Below, in pieces: positions 7,739 through 15,218 of a stretch of DNA of 64,000 nt. The notes under the pieces are model-generated. The model was given only the letters and a program-made list of their open reading frames with translations. It did no database searches and was not told the origin of the DNA. The DNA comes from an uncultured Hyphomonas sp. Its GTDB lineage: Bacteria > Pseudomonadota > Alphaproteobacteria > Caulobacterales > Hyphomonadaceae. Where the stretch lies: positions 62,001 to 126,000 of the forward strand of contig NZ_OY787456.1 in NCBI RefSeq assembly GCF_963678875.1, given 5' to 3'. The stretch's first letter is position 1; every line of letters begins with the position of its first letter. The position numbers and the translations under genes were made by a program.

Positions 7739-8332
7739 ATGAAGGACAGGATTTTCTTCCCTCTTGCCCTGCTGGCGGCGGCCGGCATGGTCGGCATCGC
7801 GGTCATGCCCGGTGTGGGCCGCCTGCCATCGGGCGCGGTGACCGGAGACGGCAAGGATTACAGCGAGATCACGGTCTCGGGGGCCTATCTGAACAAGATC
7901 GTTGCCGGAGGGGATGCCACGACGCGCCTGATCGACGGGCCCGGCGGCCGCAAGCAGCTTTATATCGAAGTGCAGGCCGGGGCACTGAATGAGGCACCTG
8001 AGCTGGGGCCCCATTTCCGCCTCGCGGCGGACATGGAAGTCCAGTTCTCCGGCTATACCGTCCGGTGCACGGTGCGGGCGCGTCCGGCGGATACGCGCGG
8101 CGCCCTCCAGATGCAGACGAATTATTCGGCCGGACGGGCCGGGGAGTCGGGCTGGCAGGTGTTTGATCTTCAGCGCGATCCTGCGGACTTCAGTTTCGAG
8201 TATGAGGTGCCGCTCGCTGAGGGGGACCAGGGGGTCGACTATTTCGGCATCCGCCCGGTCGTGCCCGAAAAGTCCCGGGCGCTGATCGTTGAAGAGGTCA
8301 AATTCCAGCGCCTTGGCCGCTGGGCCCCATAG
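7739..8332 (+). CDS. Exported or membrane-anchored protein of unknown function
   Basis: A 197-residue protein I do not recognise. After MKDR there is one hydrophobic segment (about residues 5-23), a signal anchor or signal peptide, followed by a soluble domain with many short beta-type segments (LYIEVQAG, DMEVQFSGY, FSFEYEVPL, VEEVKFQRL). This pattern suggests a beta-sandwich, perhaps carbohydrate- or ligand-binding like a CBM, but that is only an impression. Start at 7739 is preceded by GAGGAGAGA. It precedes a secreted peptidase by 20 bases, so the two may be cotranscribed. Confidence 0.65.
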   Translation: MKDRIFFPLALLAAAGMVGIAVMPGVGRLPSGAVTGDGKDYSEITVSGAYLNKIVAGGDATTRLIDGPGGRKQLYIEVQAGALNEAPELGPHFRLAADMEVQFSGYTVRCTVRARPADTRGALQMQTNYSAGRAGESGWQVFDLQRDPADFSFEYEVPLAEGDQGVDYFGIRPVVPEKSRALIVEEVKFQRLGRWAP

Positions 8333-8352
8333 CGAAACCTGACAGGTTGTCG

Positions 8353-10530
8353 ATGAAACGCATTTCCATTCTTCTGAGCGCGCTGGCGATGACCGCATGC
8401 GCGGCGACACACAATCCGGAGACCACAGTGGCCGATACAGACATGCCGACTCCCGCAGTCACCCAGCCGGGTGAAGACCCCTATCTCTGGCTTGAGGACG
8501 TGGAAGGTGAGGACGCGCTCGCCTGGGTCCGGTCCCAGAATGAACGCACCCTTGCAGGGCTTCAGGCAGATCCGCGCTATGCAGGCTTCGAAGCAGCGGC
8601 GCTGGACGCCCTGAATTCCAAGGAGCGGATCGCCTATGGCGTTGTGCGGGCCGGCTTCGTCTATAATTTCTGGCAGGACGATACCAATGTGCGCGGCTTG
8701 TGGCGCCGGACGCCGGTCGAGTCCTATCGCAGTGACACGCCGGAATGGGAGACCGTGGTCGATTTCGACCAGCTGGCGAAGGAGGAAGGCAAGAACTGGG
8801 TCTACAAGGGTGCCAATTGTTTCGCGCCGAAAGACAGCGATGCCTACAAATGCATGGTCTCGCTGTCGGATGGCGGCAAGGACGCGGTGATCCAGCGCGA
8901 GTTCGACCTCGCAACAAAGACATTCGTGGCAGATGGCTTTGTCACGCCGGAAGCCAAGCAGGGGCTCGCCTGGGCCGGTCCGGACACGGTACTTCTCGCC
9001 ACCGACTGGGGCGAAGGCACAGTGACGGAGTCCGGCTATCCCTTCGTCGTGAAGCGCTGGCAGCGTGGCACGCCGCTGGACAGCGCCGAGGAAGTCTATC
9101 GCGGCGACGTCACCGATGTCGGCGTCTGGCCGATGACGCTGGAACTGGATGACGGGACGATCCTGCAAGGCGCAGTCGATGCAGAGACCTTCTTCACCTC
9201 CAGTTATTGGTGGTTCCCGGAAGGTGAGACCGCGCCGGTCAAATGGCCGATCCCGATGAAGTCCACGCCTGAAGGCATCTATCAGGGCCAGTTTCTCGTC
9301 TCCCTGCAGGAAGACTGGGCGCCGGAGGGCCAGGCGGAAAGCTTCAAATCGGGGGATCTCGTCGCGTTCGACGTGAAGGCGTTCATGGAGACCCGGAAGC
9401 TGCCGCCGGTTTCGCTGGTCTTCCATCCGAACGACGCGCAGGCGCTGGAAGGCGTGGCCATGTCCAAAGGCGCGATGCTGCTGTCGGTGAGCGATACCGC
9501 CGTGGGCAAGGTAATGCGCGCCGAGCCGGGCTCGGATGGCTGGCGCAGCTGGAGCGTGGCGCTGCCGGGGGAAGGGCAGGCGAGCATCGCCTTTGCCAAT
9601 CCGCATGAAGCGGTCGTGTTCCTGAACTATGAGGACTTCCTGACGCCGGACTCGCTGCTCGAATACGATTCCGGGCGCGATGCGGCGGCTGTGCTGAAAA
9701 GCGTGCCGGCCAAGTTCGACGCGTCGGGCCTGAAGGTGGAGCAGCATTTCGCGACGTCGAAAGACGGGACAAAAGTGCCGTACTTCCTTGTCGCCCGGAA
9801 AGACATTCCGATGGATGGCACCACGCCGACGCTGCTTTACGGCTATGGCGGCTTCCAGGTGTCGATGAACCCGGCCTACAGCCCGGTCACCGGCCGGCTG
9901 TGGCTGGAGCAGGGCGGGGCCTATGTGCTGGCCAATATCCGCGGCGGCGGAGAGTTCGGACCGGCCTGGCACCAGGCGGGCCTGAAGCAGAACCGCCAGC
10001 GCATCTATGATGACTTCATTGCCGTGGGCGAGGACCTGATCGCCTCCGGTGTGACGGGTGCGGACCATCTCGGCATCATGGGCGGATCCAATGGCGGTCT
10101 GCTGATGGGCGTGATGCTGAACCAGCGGCCGGATCTCTGGAACGCCGTCGTCGTTCAGGTGCCGTTGCTGGACATGATGCGATATCACCTGCTTCTGGCC
10201 GGCGCGTCCTGGGTCGATGAATACGGCTCGCCCGACGTGCCGGAAGAGCGCGCCTTCCTCGAGACGATTTCGCCCTACCAGAATTTCGATGCGGCAAAGC
10301 CCTATCCGGAACCTTTCTTTGTGACGTCCACGAAGGATGACCGGGTGCATCCCGGCCATGCGCGCAAGATGGCGAAGAAGTTCGAGGCCGCGGGCCTGCC
10401 CTTCCTTTATTACGAAAACATCGATGGTGGGCATGCCGCAGCCGCAAACCAGACCGAACGTGCAAAACGCACCGCTCTGGAATTCACCTATCTCAGCCGG
10501 AAACTCGCGGGGGCCGGAAGCGGCGACTGA
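8353..10530 (+). CDS. Prolyl oligopeptidase family serine peptidase, lipoprotein
   Basis: A 725-residue S9A peptidase. The N-terminus is a lipoprotein signal with LAMTAC (lipidated Cys16), so it acts at the outer membrane or periplasm. PYLWLEDVEGEDALAWV opens the beta-propeller region; the C-terminal alpha/beta-hydrolase domain has LYGYGGFQVSMNP, nucleophile Ser579 in GGSNGG, Asp662 in STKDDRVHP and His694 in DGGHAAAAN. It cleaves prolyl bonds in short peptides. The ATG at 8353 is used rather than a TTG two codons earlier. The lipoprotein targeting is the only unusual point, and it is shared by many marine alphaproteobacterial members. Confidence 0.93.
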   Translation: MKRISILLSALAMTACAATHNPETTVADTDMPTPAVTQPGEDPYLWLEDVEGEDALAWVRSQNERTLAGLQADPRYAGFEAAALDALNSKERIAYGVVRAGFVYNFWQDDTNVRGLWRRTPVESYRSDTPEWETVVDFDQLAKEEGKNWVYKGANCFAPKDSDAYKCMVSLSDGGKDAVIQREFDLATKTFVADGFVTPEAKQGLAWAGPDTVLLATDWGEGTVTESGYPFVVKRWQRGTPLDSAEEVYRGDVTDVGVWPMTLELDDGTILQGAVDAETFFTSSYWWFPEGETAPVKWPIPMKSTPEGIYQGQFLVSLQEDWAPEGQAESFKSGDLVAFDVKAFMETRKLPPVSLVFHPNDAQALEGVAMSKGAMLLSVSDTAVGKVMRAEPGSDGWRSWSVALPGEGQASIAFANPHEAVVFLNYEDFLTPDSLLEYDSGRDAAAVLKSVPAKFDASGLKVEQHFATSKDGTKVPYFLVARKDIPMDGTTPTLLYGYGGFQVSMNPAYSPVTGRLWLEQGGAYVLANIRGGGEFGPAWHQAGLKQNRQRIYDDFIAVGEDLIASGVTGADHLGIMGGSNGGLLMGVMLNQRPDLWNAVVVQVPLLDMMRYHLLLAGASWVDEYGSPDVPEERAFLETISPYQNFDAAKPYPEPFFVTSTKDDRVHPGHARKMAKKFEAAGLPFLYYENIDGGHAAAANQTERAKRTALEFTYLSRKLAGAGSGD

Positions 10531-10630
10531 GTCCGCAAGTCAGACGGTTATTGGTCACATTCCGGTGACGAACCCGGATTTTTCTATTCCTGTGTCTTGT
10601 CAAAATACGCGGGCGTGAGACTGTCAGGGT

Positions 10631-11221
10631 ATGAAACTGGACGATCCGGGCCTTGAGAATGAGCTTGTCAGCCTGAAAGTGCTGACCGAGGCCGACCGAG
10701 ACGTTCTGGCCAGCACAAGCGCCGTGGAAGCCATGTGGCAGTGGATGCCGGTTATCGCGACGGGCACCAATTTCCACTCCTATTTCGACGACACGCTGGA
10801 GATGAAGAAGTCCGGGAACTACATCCCCTTCACGATCTGGCGGAAGTCTGACGGCGCCTTTGCCGGCGTGGTCGCCTATGCGGACATTTCCCGCACGCAC
10901 CGTCGCCTGCGCATGGCGTCTCTGTGGATCGTTGAGGAAATGCGCGGCACCGCGATCGTCCCGGCGGTACAATTGGCGACGATCGAACGGGCGGTCGCCT
11001 CCCGGATGCGCCGCATCGAAATCCTGACCCCGGTCAGCAATGAACGCTCGGTCCGGTCGATCGAACGGTTCGGGGCAAGGCGCGAAGGCACGCTGCGCAG
11101 CTATTTCCGCATGGCCAATGGAAGCTGGGCCGATATGGCCATCCTGTCGCTGGTGGGGGAAGAGGCGAATGCGGCCATGGCCCTGCTGCAGGACCGCGTG
11201 CGGGTATTGCAACAGGCTTAA
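10631..11221 (+). CDS. GNAT family N-acetyltransferase
   Basis: A 196-residue protein with the RimJ/RimL-like GNAT pattern: a hydrophobic strand FAGVVAYADIS, ASLWIVEEMRGTAIVPAVQLATIERAV for the acetyl-CoA pyrophosphate loop and helix, then NERSVRSIERFGARREGTLRSYFR, the usual motif B in which an Asn precedes the last helix. It transfers an acetyl group from acetyl-CoA to an amine of an unknown acceptor, perhaps a protein N-terminus or small molecule. No clear Shine-Dalgarno is seen before the ATG. It lies 201 bases before ffh with a probable promoter in between. Confidence 0.85.
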   Translation: MKLDDPGLENELVSLKVLTEADRDVLASTSAVEAMWQWMPVIATGTNFHSYFDDTLEMKKSGNYIPFTIWRKSDGAFAGVVAYADISRTHRRLRMASLWIVEEMRGTAIVPAVQLATIERAVASRMRRIEILTPVSNERSVRSIERFGARREGTLRSYFRMANGSWADMAILSLVGEEANAAMALLQDRVRVLQQA

Positions 11222-11225
11222 ACGC

Positions 11226-11254
11226 TTGACGCCGCTTGCCTTTGCGTGCTTTAG
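11226..11254 (+). promoter_or_regulatory. Putative housekeeping promoter of the ffh operon
   Basis: TTGACG at 11226-11231, 17-base spacing, CTTTAG at 11249-11254, in the 200-base gap before ffh. It resembles alphaproteobacterial sigma-70 promoters. A 19-base imperfect palindrome (11383-11401) lies further down the predicted leader. Confidence 0.45.
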
Positions 11255-11422
11255 GCGCGCCAAATCTGCGCAAATCCAGAAGCGCGCCTTGACCGTTCCC
11301 GTGAGGACAGCGAGGCCCCCCGCCCGGCGAAGTGTCGCTCAGCGGGGCTCTTGGTCTTTGCGTTGAACCCATGGAGCGCCCATGTCAGGACAGTTCTGAC
11401 AGACGGCATAAGGAGTAACGCG

Positions 11423-12880
11423 ATGTTTGACGCCCTCAGCGAACGGCTCGGCGGCATATTCGACAATCTGACGGGGCGCGGCGCGCTGTCCGAGAAGGAT
11501 GTGTCCGAAGCGCTGCGCGAAATCCGTGTTGCGCTGCTGGAAGCAGACGTTGCGCTGCCCGTGGTCAAGGACTTCATCGCCAAGGTGAAGACCCGCGCCG
11601 TGGGCGAGGAAGTCATCCGCTCCGTGAAGCCCGGCCAGCAGGTCATCAAGATTGTCTATGACGGCTTGGTCGACATGCTGGGCGGCGAAGACGCCGACAC
11701 CAGCCTGCGCATCGACAGCCCGCCAGCCGTCGTGATGATGGCCGGTCTTCAGGGATCCGGTAAGACGACCACGACGGGCAAGCTGGCCAGGCGCCTGTCG
11801 GAGAAGGGCCGCAAGAAAGTCCTCCTCGCCTCGCTCGACGTGCGCCGCCCTGCGGCCATGGAACAGCTGGCGATCCTGGCAGACCAGTGCGGCGAAAATG
11901 TCAGCGCGCTGCCGATCGTGCAGGGCCAGCTGCCGGCGGATATCGCCCGGCGCGCCCTCAATGCCGCAAAGATCGGCGGTTATGACGTCCTCTTCCTCGA
12001 TACCGCCGGCCGGACCAGCATCGACGAACAGATGATGACCGAGGCGGCCGAGATCGCAGAGATCGCGCAGCCGCAGGAAACGCTGCTCGTCGCCGACGCG
12101 CTGACGGGCCAGGACGCGGTCGAAACCGCGCGGCGTTTCCATGAGCGCCTGCCGCTGACCGGTCTTGTCCTGACCCGGATGGATGGTGATGGCCGCGGCG
12201 GCGCCGCGCTCTCGATGCGCGCGGTCACCGGCCTGCCGATCAAATTCCTCGGCGTTGGCGAAAAGCTCGACGGGCTCGATGCGTTCGACGCGAAGCGCGT
12301 TGCCGGCCGCATCCTCGGGCAGGGGGACATTGTCTCGCTGGTCGAAAAGGCCGCCGAGCAGATGGACGCCGAAAAGGCTGAGCGGATGGCGGAGAAGATG
12401 CGCAAAGGCATCTTCGATCTCAACGACCTCGCCGACCAGCTTCGCCAGATGCAGAAGATGGGTGGCCTTGGCGGCCTGATGGGCATGCTGCCCGGCGCCC
12501 GCAAGGCCAAGCAGGCCATGGAATCGGCCAATCTCGACGACAATGTCCTGAAACGTCAGGAGGCGATCATTTCCTCCATGACCAAGGCAGAGCGCGCCAA
12601 GCCTGCTCTGCTCAACGCCTCGCGCCGCAAGCGTATTGCCGCCGGATCCGGAACCTCCGTGCACGAAGTGAACAAGCTTCTGAAAATGCACCAGCAGATG
12701 GCCGGCATGATGAAAAAGATGCGCACCAAGGGCGGCATGAAGAACATGTTGAACATGGCGCAGCAGGCCGGCATTTCGCAGGCGGATCTCGCCAAGATGG
12801 GCGGCCAGCAGCTGCCGGGCCTTGGCGGCGGTTCGCTTCCGCCCGGCATGGGCGACCTGTTGGGGGGTAAAAAGAAATGA
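11423..12880 (+). CDS. ffh: Signal recognition particle protein Ffh
   Basis: A 485-residue SRP54 GTPase that binds 4.5S RNA and signal sequences of inner-membrane proteins as they leave the ribosome. Order: N domain (FDALSERLGGIFDNLTGRG, residues 1-90); G domain with P-loop GLQGSGKTT (about residues 108-116), DTAGR (G3) and TRMDGDGRGGAAL; and a methionine-rich M domain (about 320-470) with LGGLMGMLPG and the RNA-binding RRKRIAAGSGTS. Start at 11423 has AAGGAG just upstream (11410-11415). It heads an operon with chorismate mutase (ATGA overlap) and rpsP. Its receptor FtsY is at 48777. Confidence 0.98.
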   Translation: MFDALSERLGGIFDNLTGRGALSEKDVSEALREIRVALLEADVALPVVKDFIAKVKTRAVGEEVIRSVKPGQQVIKIVYDGLVDMLGGEDADTSLRIDSPPAVVMMAGLQGSGKTTTTGKLARRLSEKGRKKVLLASLDVRRPAAMEQLAILADQCGENVSALPIVQGQLPADIARRALNAAKIGGYDVLFLDTAGRTSIDEQMMTEAAEIAEIAQPQETLLVADALTGQDAVETARRFHERLPLTGLVLTRMDGDGRGGAALSMRAVTGLPIKFLGVGEKLDGLDAFDAKRVAGRILGQGDIVSLVEKAAEQMDAEKAERMAEKMRKGIFDLNDLADQLRQMQKMGGLGGLMGMLPGARKAKQAMESANLDDNVLKRQEAIISSMTKAERAKPALLNASRRKRIAAGSGTSVHEVNKLLKMHQQMAGMMKKMRTKGGMKNMLNMAQQAGISQADLAKMGGQQLPGLGGGSLPPGMGDLLGGKKK

Positions 12881-13188
12881 CCGACATCGACACGACGCTG
12901 GCCAAGTTCCAGCTGAACCAGTTCCGCGACAGTATCGACAATCTCGATGCGATCCTCGTCCACACGCTGGCCGAGCGGTTCAAGCTGACCCAGCAGGTCG
13001 GCAAGCTGAAAGCCCAGCACAATCTTCCGCCTGCGGACAAGACCCGCGAGGCAGAGCAAATCGAACGGCTCCGCGCCATGGCGCAGGCCTCGGGCCTCGA
13101 CCCGGCCTTTGCCGAGAAATTCCTCAATTTCATCGTGGCGGAAGTCATCCGTCATCATGAGCACATCCGCGGCCTAGAGGCCGACTAG
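12877..13188 (+). CDS. Chorismate mutase, AroQ class
   Basis: A 103-residue all-helical AroQ-type mutase converting chorismate to prephenate for Phe/Tyr synthesis. LNQFRDSIDNLDAILVHTLAERFKLTQQVGKLKAQH matches the first long helix with Arg and Lys ligands, and the ending FIVAEVIRHHE carries the C-terminal helix. There is no fused dehydratase, dehydrogenase or signal peptide, so it is a cytosolic monofunctional enzyme that dimerises. It overlaps ffh by four bases (ATGA) and precedes rpsP by 36 bases. This placement between ffh and rpsP is conserved in many Alphaproteobacteria. Confidence 0.92.
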   Translation: MTDIDTTLAKFQLNQFRDSIDNLDAILVHTLAERFKLTQQVGKLKAQHNLPPADKTREAEQIERLRAMAQASGLDPAFAEKFLNFIVAEVIRHHEHIRGLEAD

Positions 13189-13224
13189 AACATTCCAGAG
13201 ACGCCAGTACACAGGAGATCACCC

Positions 13225-13659
13225 ATGGCCCTCAAAATCCGGCTCGCCCGCGGCGGGTCCAAGAAACGCCCTTTCTATTCCGTCGTTGTTGCCGACGCCC
13301 GCGCCCCGCGTGACGGCCGCTTCATCGAGAAGATCGGCACCTATGATCCGCGCCTTCCGAAAGACTCGGAAAACCGCGTGCAGATCGATGCTGAGAAAGC
13401 CGCTGAATGGGTCCGCAAGGGCGCCCAGCCGACCGATCGCGTCGCCCGCTTCCTGTCGCAGCTCGAAGTCGACGGCAAGCCGGTCGTGACCTGGGCTCAC
13501 GGCAACAACCCGAACAAGGGTGAGCCGGGCAAGAAAGCCCAGGAACGCGCAAAAGAGCGTGAAGAAAAAGCCGCTGCGGCCGCTGCCGCTGCTGCAGAGC
13601 CGGCCGAAGAAGAGGCTCCGGCTGAGGAAGCTCCGGCAGAAGAAGCCGCTTCCGAATAA
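13225..13659 (+). CDS. rpsP: 30S ribosomal protein S16
   Basis: A 144-residue S16, a 30S assembly protein. Residues 1-80 are the canonical domain: MALKIRLARGGSKKRPFYSVVVADARAPRDGRFIEKIGTYDP. An extension from about 110 to 144 consists of Ala, Glu and Pro (EAPAEEAPAEE repeats), absent from short bacterial S16 but common in Caulobacterales-like genomes. AGGAG lies before the ATG. It is followed by a strong terminator, which separates it from the crystallin gene rather than leading directly into rimM. Confidence 0.97.
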   Translation: MALKIRLARGGSKKRPFYSVVVADARAPRDGRFIEKIGTYDPRLPKDSENRVQIDAEKAAEWVRKGAQPTDRVARFLSQLEVDGKPVVTWAHGNNPNKGEPGKKAQERAKEREEKAAAAAAAAAEPAEEEAPAEEAPAEEAASE

Positions 13660-13688
13660 GCGGCCTGCCATCTGGCAAGCCATGGAAG

Positions 13689-13720
13689 GGCCGGTACCCG
13701 CGAGGGTGCCGGCCTTTTCC
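13689..13720 (+). terminator. Intrinsic terminator after rpsP
   Basis: An 11-bp stem (13689-13699 with 13704-13714, loop GCGA, one T-G wobble) followed by TTTTCC and a second T-run. It ends the ffh-aroQ-rpsP transcript. Confidence 0.92.
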
Positions 13721-13752
13721 GTTTTTGCATGAAACTGAACGCAGCATAACGC

Positions 13753-13778
13753 GGAACCCTGACGGGGTTCAGATCGCT
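13753..13778 (+). promoter_or_regulatory. Possible EcfG-type stress promoter before the crystallin gene
   Basis: GGAAC at 13753-13757, 17 bases, then CGCT at 13775-13778. The alphaproteobacterial general-stress sigma factor EcfG recognises GGAAC-N16/17-CGTT, so one base differs. The same bases form a small hairpin (13754-13759 with 13765-13770). Confidence 0.35.
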
Positions 13779-13814
13779 TCTTCTACACAGGGCTGGTCCT
13801 GAAAGGAGCCTGTT

Positions 13815-14522
13815 ATGAAGAAGACGAAGATCGTGTCCGCGCTCGCATTGGCAGCGGGCCTTGTTGCCCTGGCCTTGCCGGCAAGCGCCGATGAACATCG
13901 CGGCAACCGGGACACCTGGCGTGGGGGAGACTATCAGGGCCGTCAGGGCGGCGCTGTGCTTTATTCAAATGCAGGGTTCCGGGGGGAAGCGTTGCGGATT
14001 GACGGGGCTGTGCCCAGCCTCGGCCGGATCGGCTTCAACGACCGGGCGTCCTCCATCGTGATCAATCGCGGTGTGTGGGAAGTCTGTGTGGATGCAAATT
14101 TCCGGGGCCGCTGCGAAATCATTGATACCAGCACCGGGCATCTCAACGCTTACCGCCTGAACGACAATATTTCATCGCTCCGTCCTGCCGGGTATGGAAG
14201 GGACAGGCGTGAAGACCGCTGGGATGACCGGCGCGACGACCGTCGTGGCGACTGGGGCGGCAGGCAGGGCGTCGTGCTGTTTCCGGATTCCAATCAGCGC
14301 GGCCCCGCGATCGAGATAGATCAGGACGTCGCAGACCTCAGCCACTACCGGTTCAACGACAAGGCCAGCTCGTTCTATGTGGGCAGCGGAACCTGGCAGG
14401 TGTGCGAACATGCGAACTATCGCGGCCGCTGCGAGATCCTGACGGCCGGTGCAGGTGATCTTGGCCAGATCCGGATGAACGACAACATCTCGTCGGTCCG
14501 GCGCTATGGCCGCTGGCGCTAA
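13815..14522 (+). CDS. Secreted beta/gamma-crystallin protein, two domains
   Basis: A 235-residue protein with a clear signal peptide (cleavage near ASA-DE, residue 25) and two beta/gamma-crystallin domains (about 46-125 and 152-230) joined by an Arg/Asp-rich linker (127-150). Each domain has two Greek-key half-sites of the calcium type N/D-N/D-X-X-S-S: NDRASS 75-80, NDNISS 116-121, NDKASS 181-186 and NDNISS 222-227. Each domain also has a WEVCVDANFRGRC / WQVCEHANYRGRC segment whose cysteines could pair outside the cytoplasm. It probably binds calcium in the periplasm or outside; a biological role is not established. AAAGGAG precedes the ATG. It sits between rpsP and rimM and has a larger relative at 15219. 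Confidence 0.9.
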   Translation: MKKTKIVSALALAAGLVALALPASADEHRGNRDTWRGGDYQGRQGGAVLYSNAGFRGEALRIDGAVPSLGRIGFNDRASSIVINRGVWEVCVDANFRGRCEIIDTSTGHLNAYRLNDNISSLRPAGYGRDRREDRWDDRRDDRRGDWGGRQGVVLFPDSNQRGPAIEIDQDVADLSHYRFNDKASSFYVGSGTWQVCEHANYRGRCEILTAGAGDLGQIRMNDNISSVRRYGRWR

Positions 14523-14573
14523 GGCACGGCAGCTGCCGCTTGCCCTTGGCGCGCGCGCCGCTACACAGGCGCA

Positions 14574-15137
14574 ATGAACAAGACGGCAGACAACAGGCTG
14601 ATCGTGGTCGGCGTCCTGAAGGGCGCCCATGGCGTGCGTGGCGATGTGCGGGTGAGAAGCTTCACCGCAGACCCGGAGGCTGTGTTCGATTTCGGCCCGC
14701 TGCTGGACGAGGCAGGCAAAGTGCTGCTGACGCCAAAATCCGCCCGTCCGGGAAAGGACCATTTCATCGTCCGCCCGAAAGAGCAGAAGCAGAAGGAAGA
14801 CTGGGACGCGATGCGAGGCACGCTGCTGCATGTGCCCCGCGCCAGCCTTCCGGACGCGGAAGAGGACGAGTTCTATATCGAGGACCTTGTCGGCCTCGAT
14901 GTTTACAGCGGCGGCAATGAACGGGCAGGCCGTATCCGCGCCGTCCAGGATTTCGGGGCGGGGGACCTGTTGGACATCGATCTCGCCGGTGGCGGCAGCG
15001 TGTTCGTGCCGTTCACGCTGGCCGATGTGCCGGTGGTGGACCTTTCTGCCCGCCGCATCGTGGTGGCGACGCTGGATGAATGGACGGCTGCCGCCGACGA
15101 GGAAGACGCGCCGCCGGAGCCGCCGTCAGAGGCCTGA
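14574..15137 (+). CDS. rimM: Ribosome maturation factor RimM
   Basis: A 187-residue factor that binds the 30S head via S19 and helps 16S rRNA processing. The N-terminal barrel starts LIVVGVLKGAHGVRGDVRVRSF (the family signature), and the C-terminal PRC-barrel begins DEFYIEDLVGLDVYSGGN (about residue 99) and ends VPFTLADVPVVDLSARRIVV. No Shine-Dalgarno is visible; instead a -10-like CTACAC ends nine bases before the ATG, hinting at a leaderless message. It lies between the two crystallin genes and not next to rpsP and trmD as usual. Confidence 0.96.
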   Translation: MNKTADNRLIVVGVLKGAHGVRGDVRVRSFTADPEAVFDFGPLLDEAGKVLLTPKSARPGKDHFIVRPKEQKQKEDWDAMRGTLLHVPRASLPDAEEDEFYIEDLVGLDVYSGGNERAGRIRAVQDFGAGDLLDIDLAGGGSVFVPFTLADVPVVDLSARRIVVATLDEWTAAADEEDAPPEPPSEA

Positions 15138-15218
15138 GTCTGCCAGAAATCCGTACGTTGCGCGGTGTTCAGACAAAGTTTGCCATACTTTCCTCCAGAC
15201 TGAGTGAAAGCATGGCCG

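Noticed and set aside
8239..10434. Open frame of 731 codons antisense to the prolyl oligopeptidase gene
   Set aside because: Composition-driven shadow; it lacks any recognisable domain, and the sense frame has a full catalytic triad.
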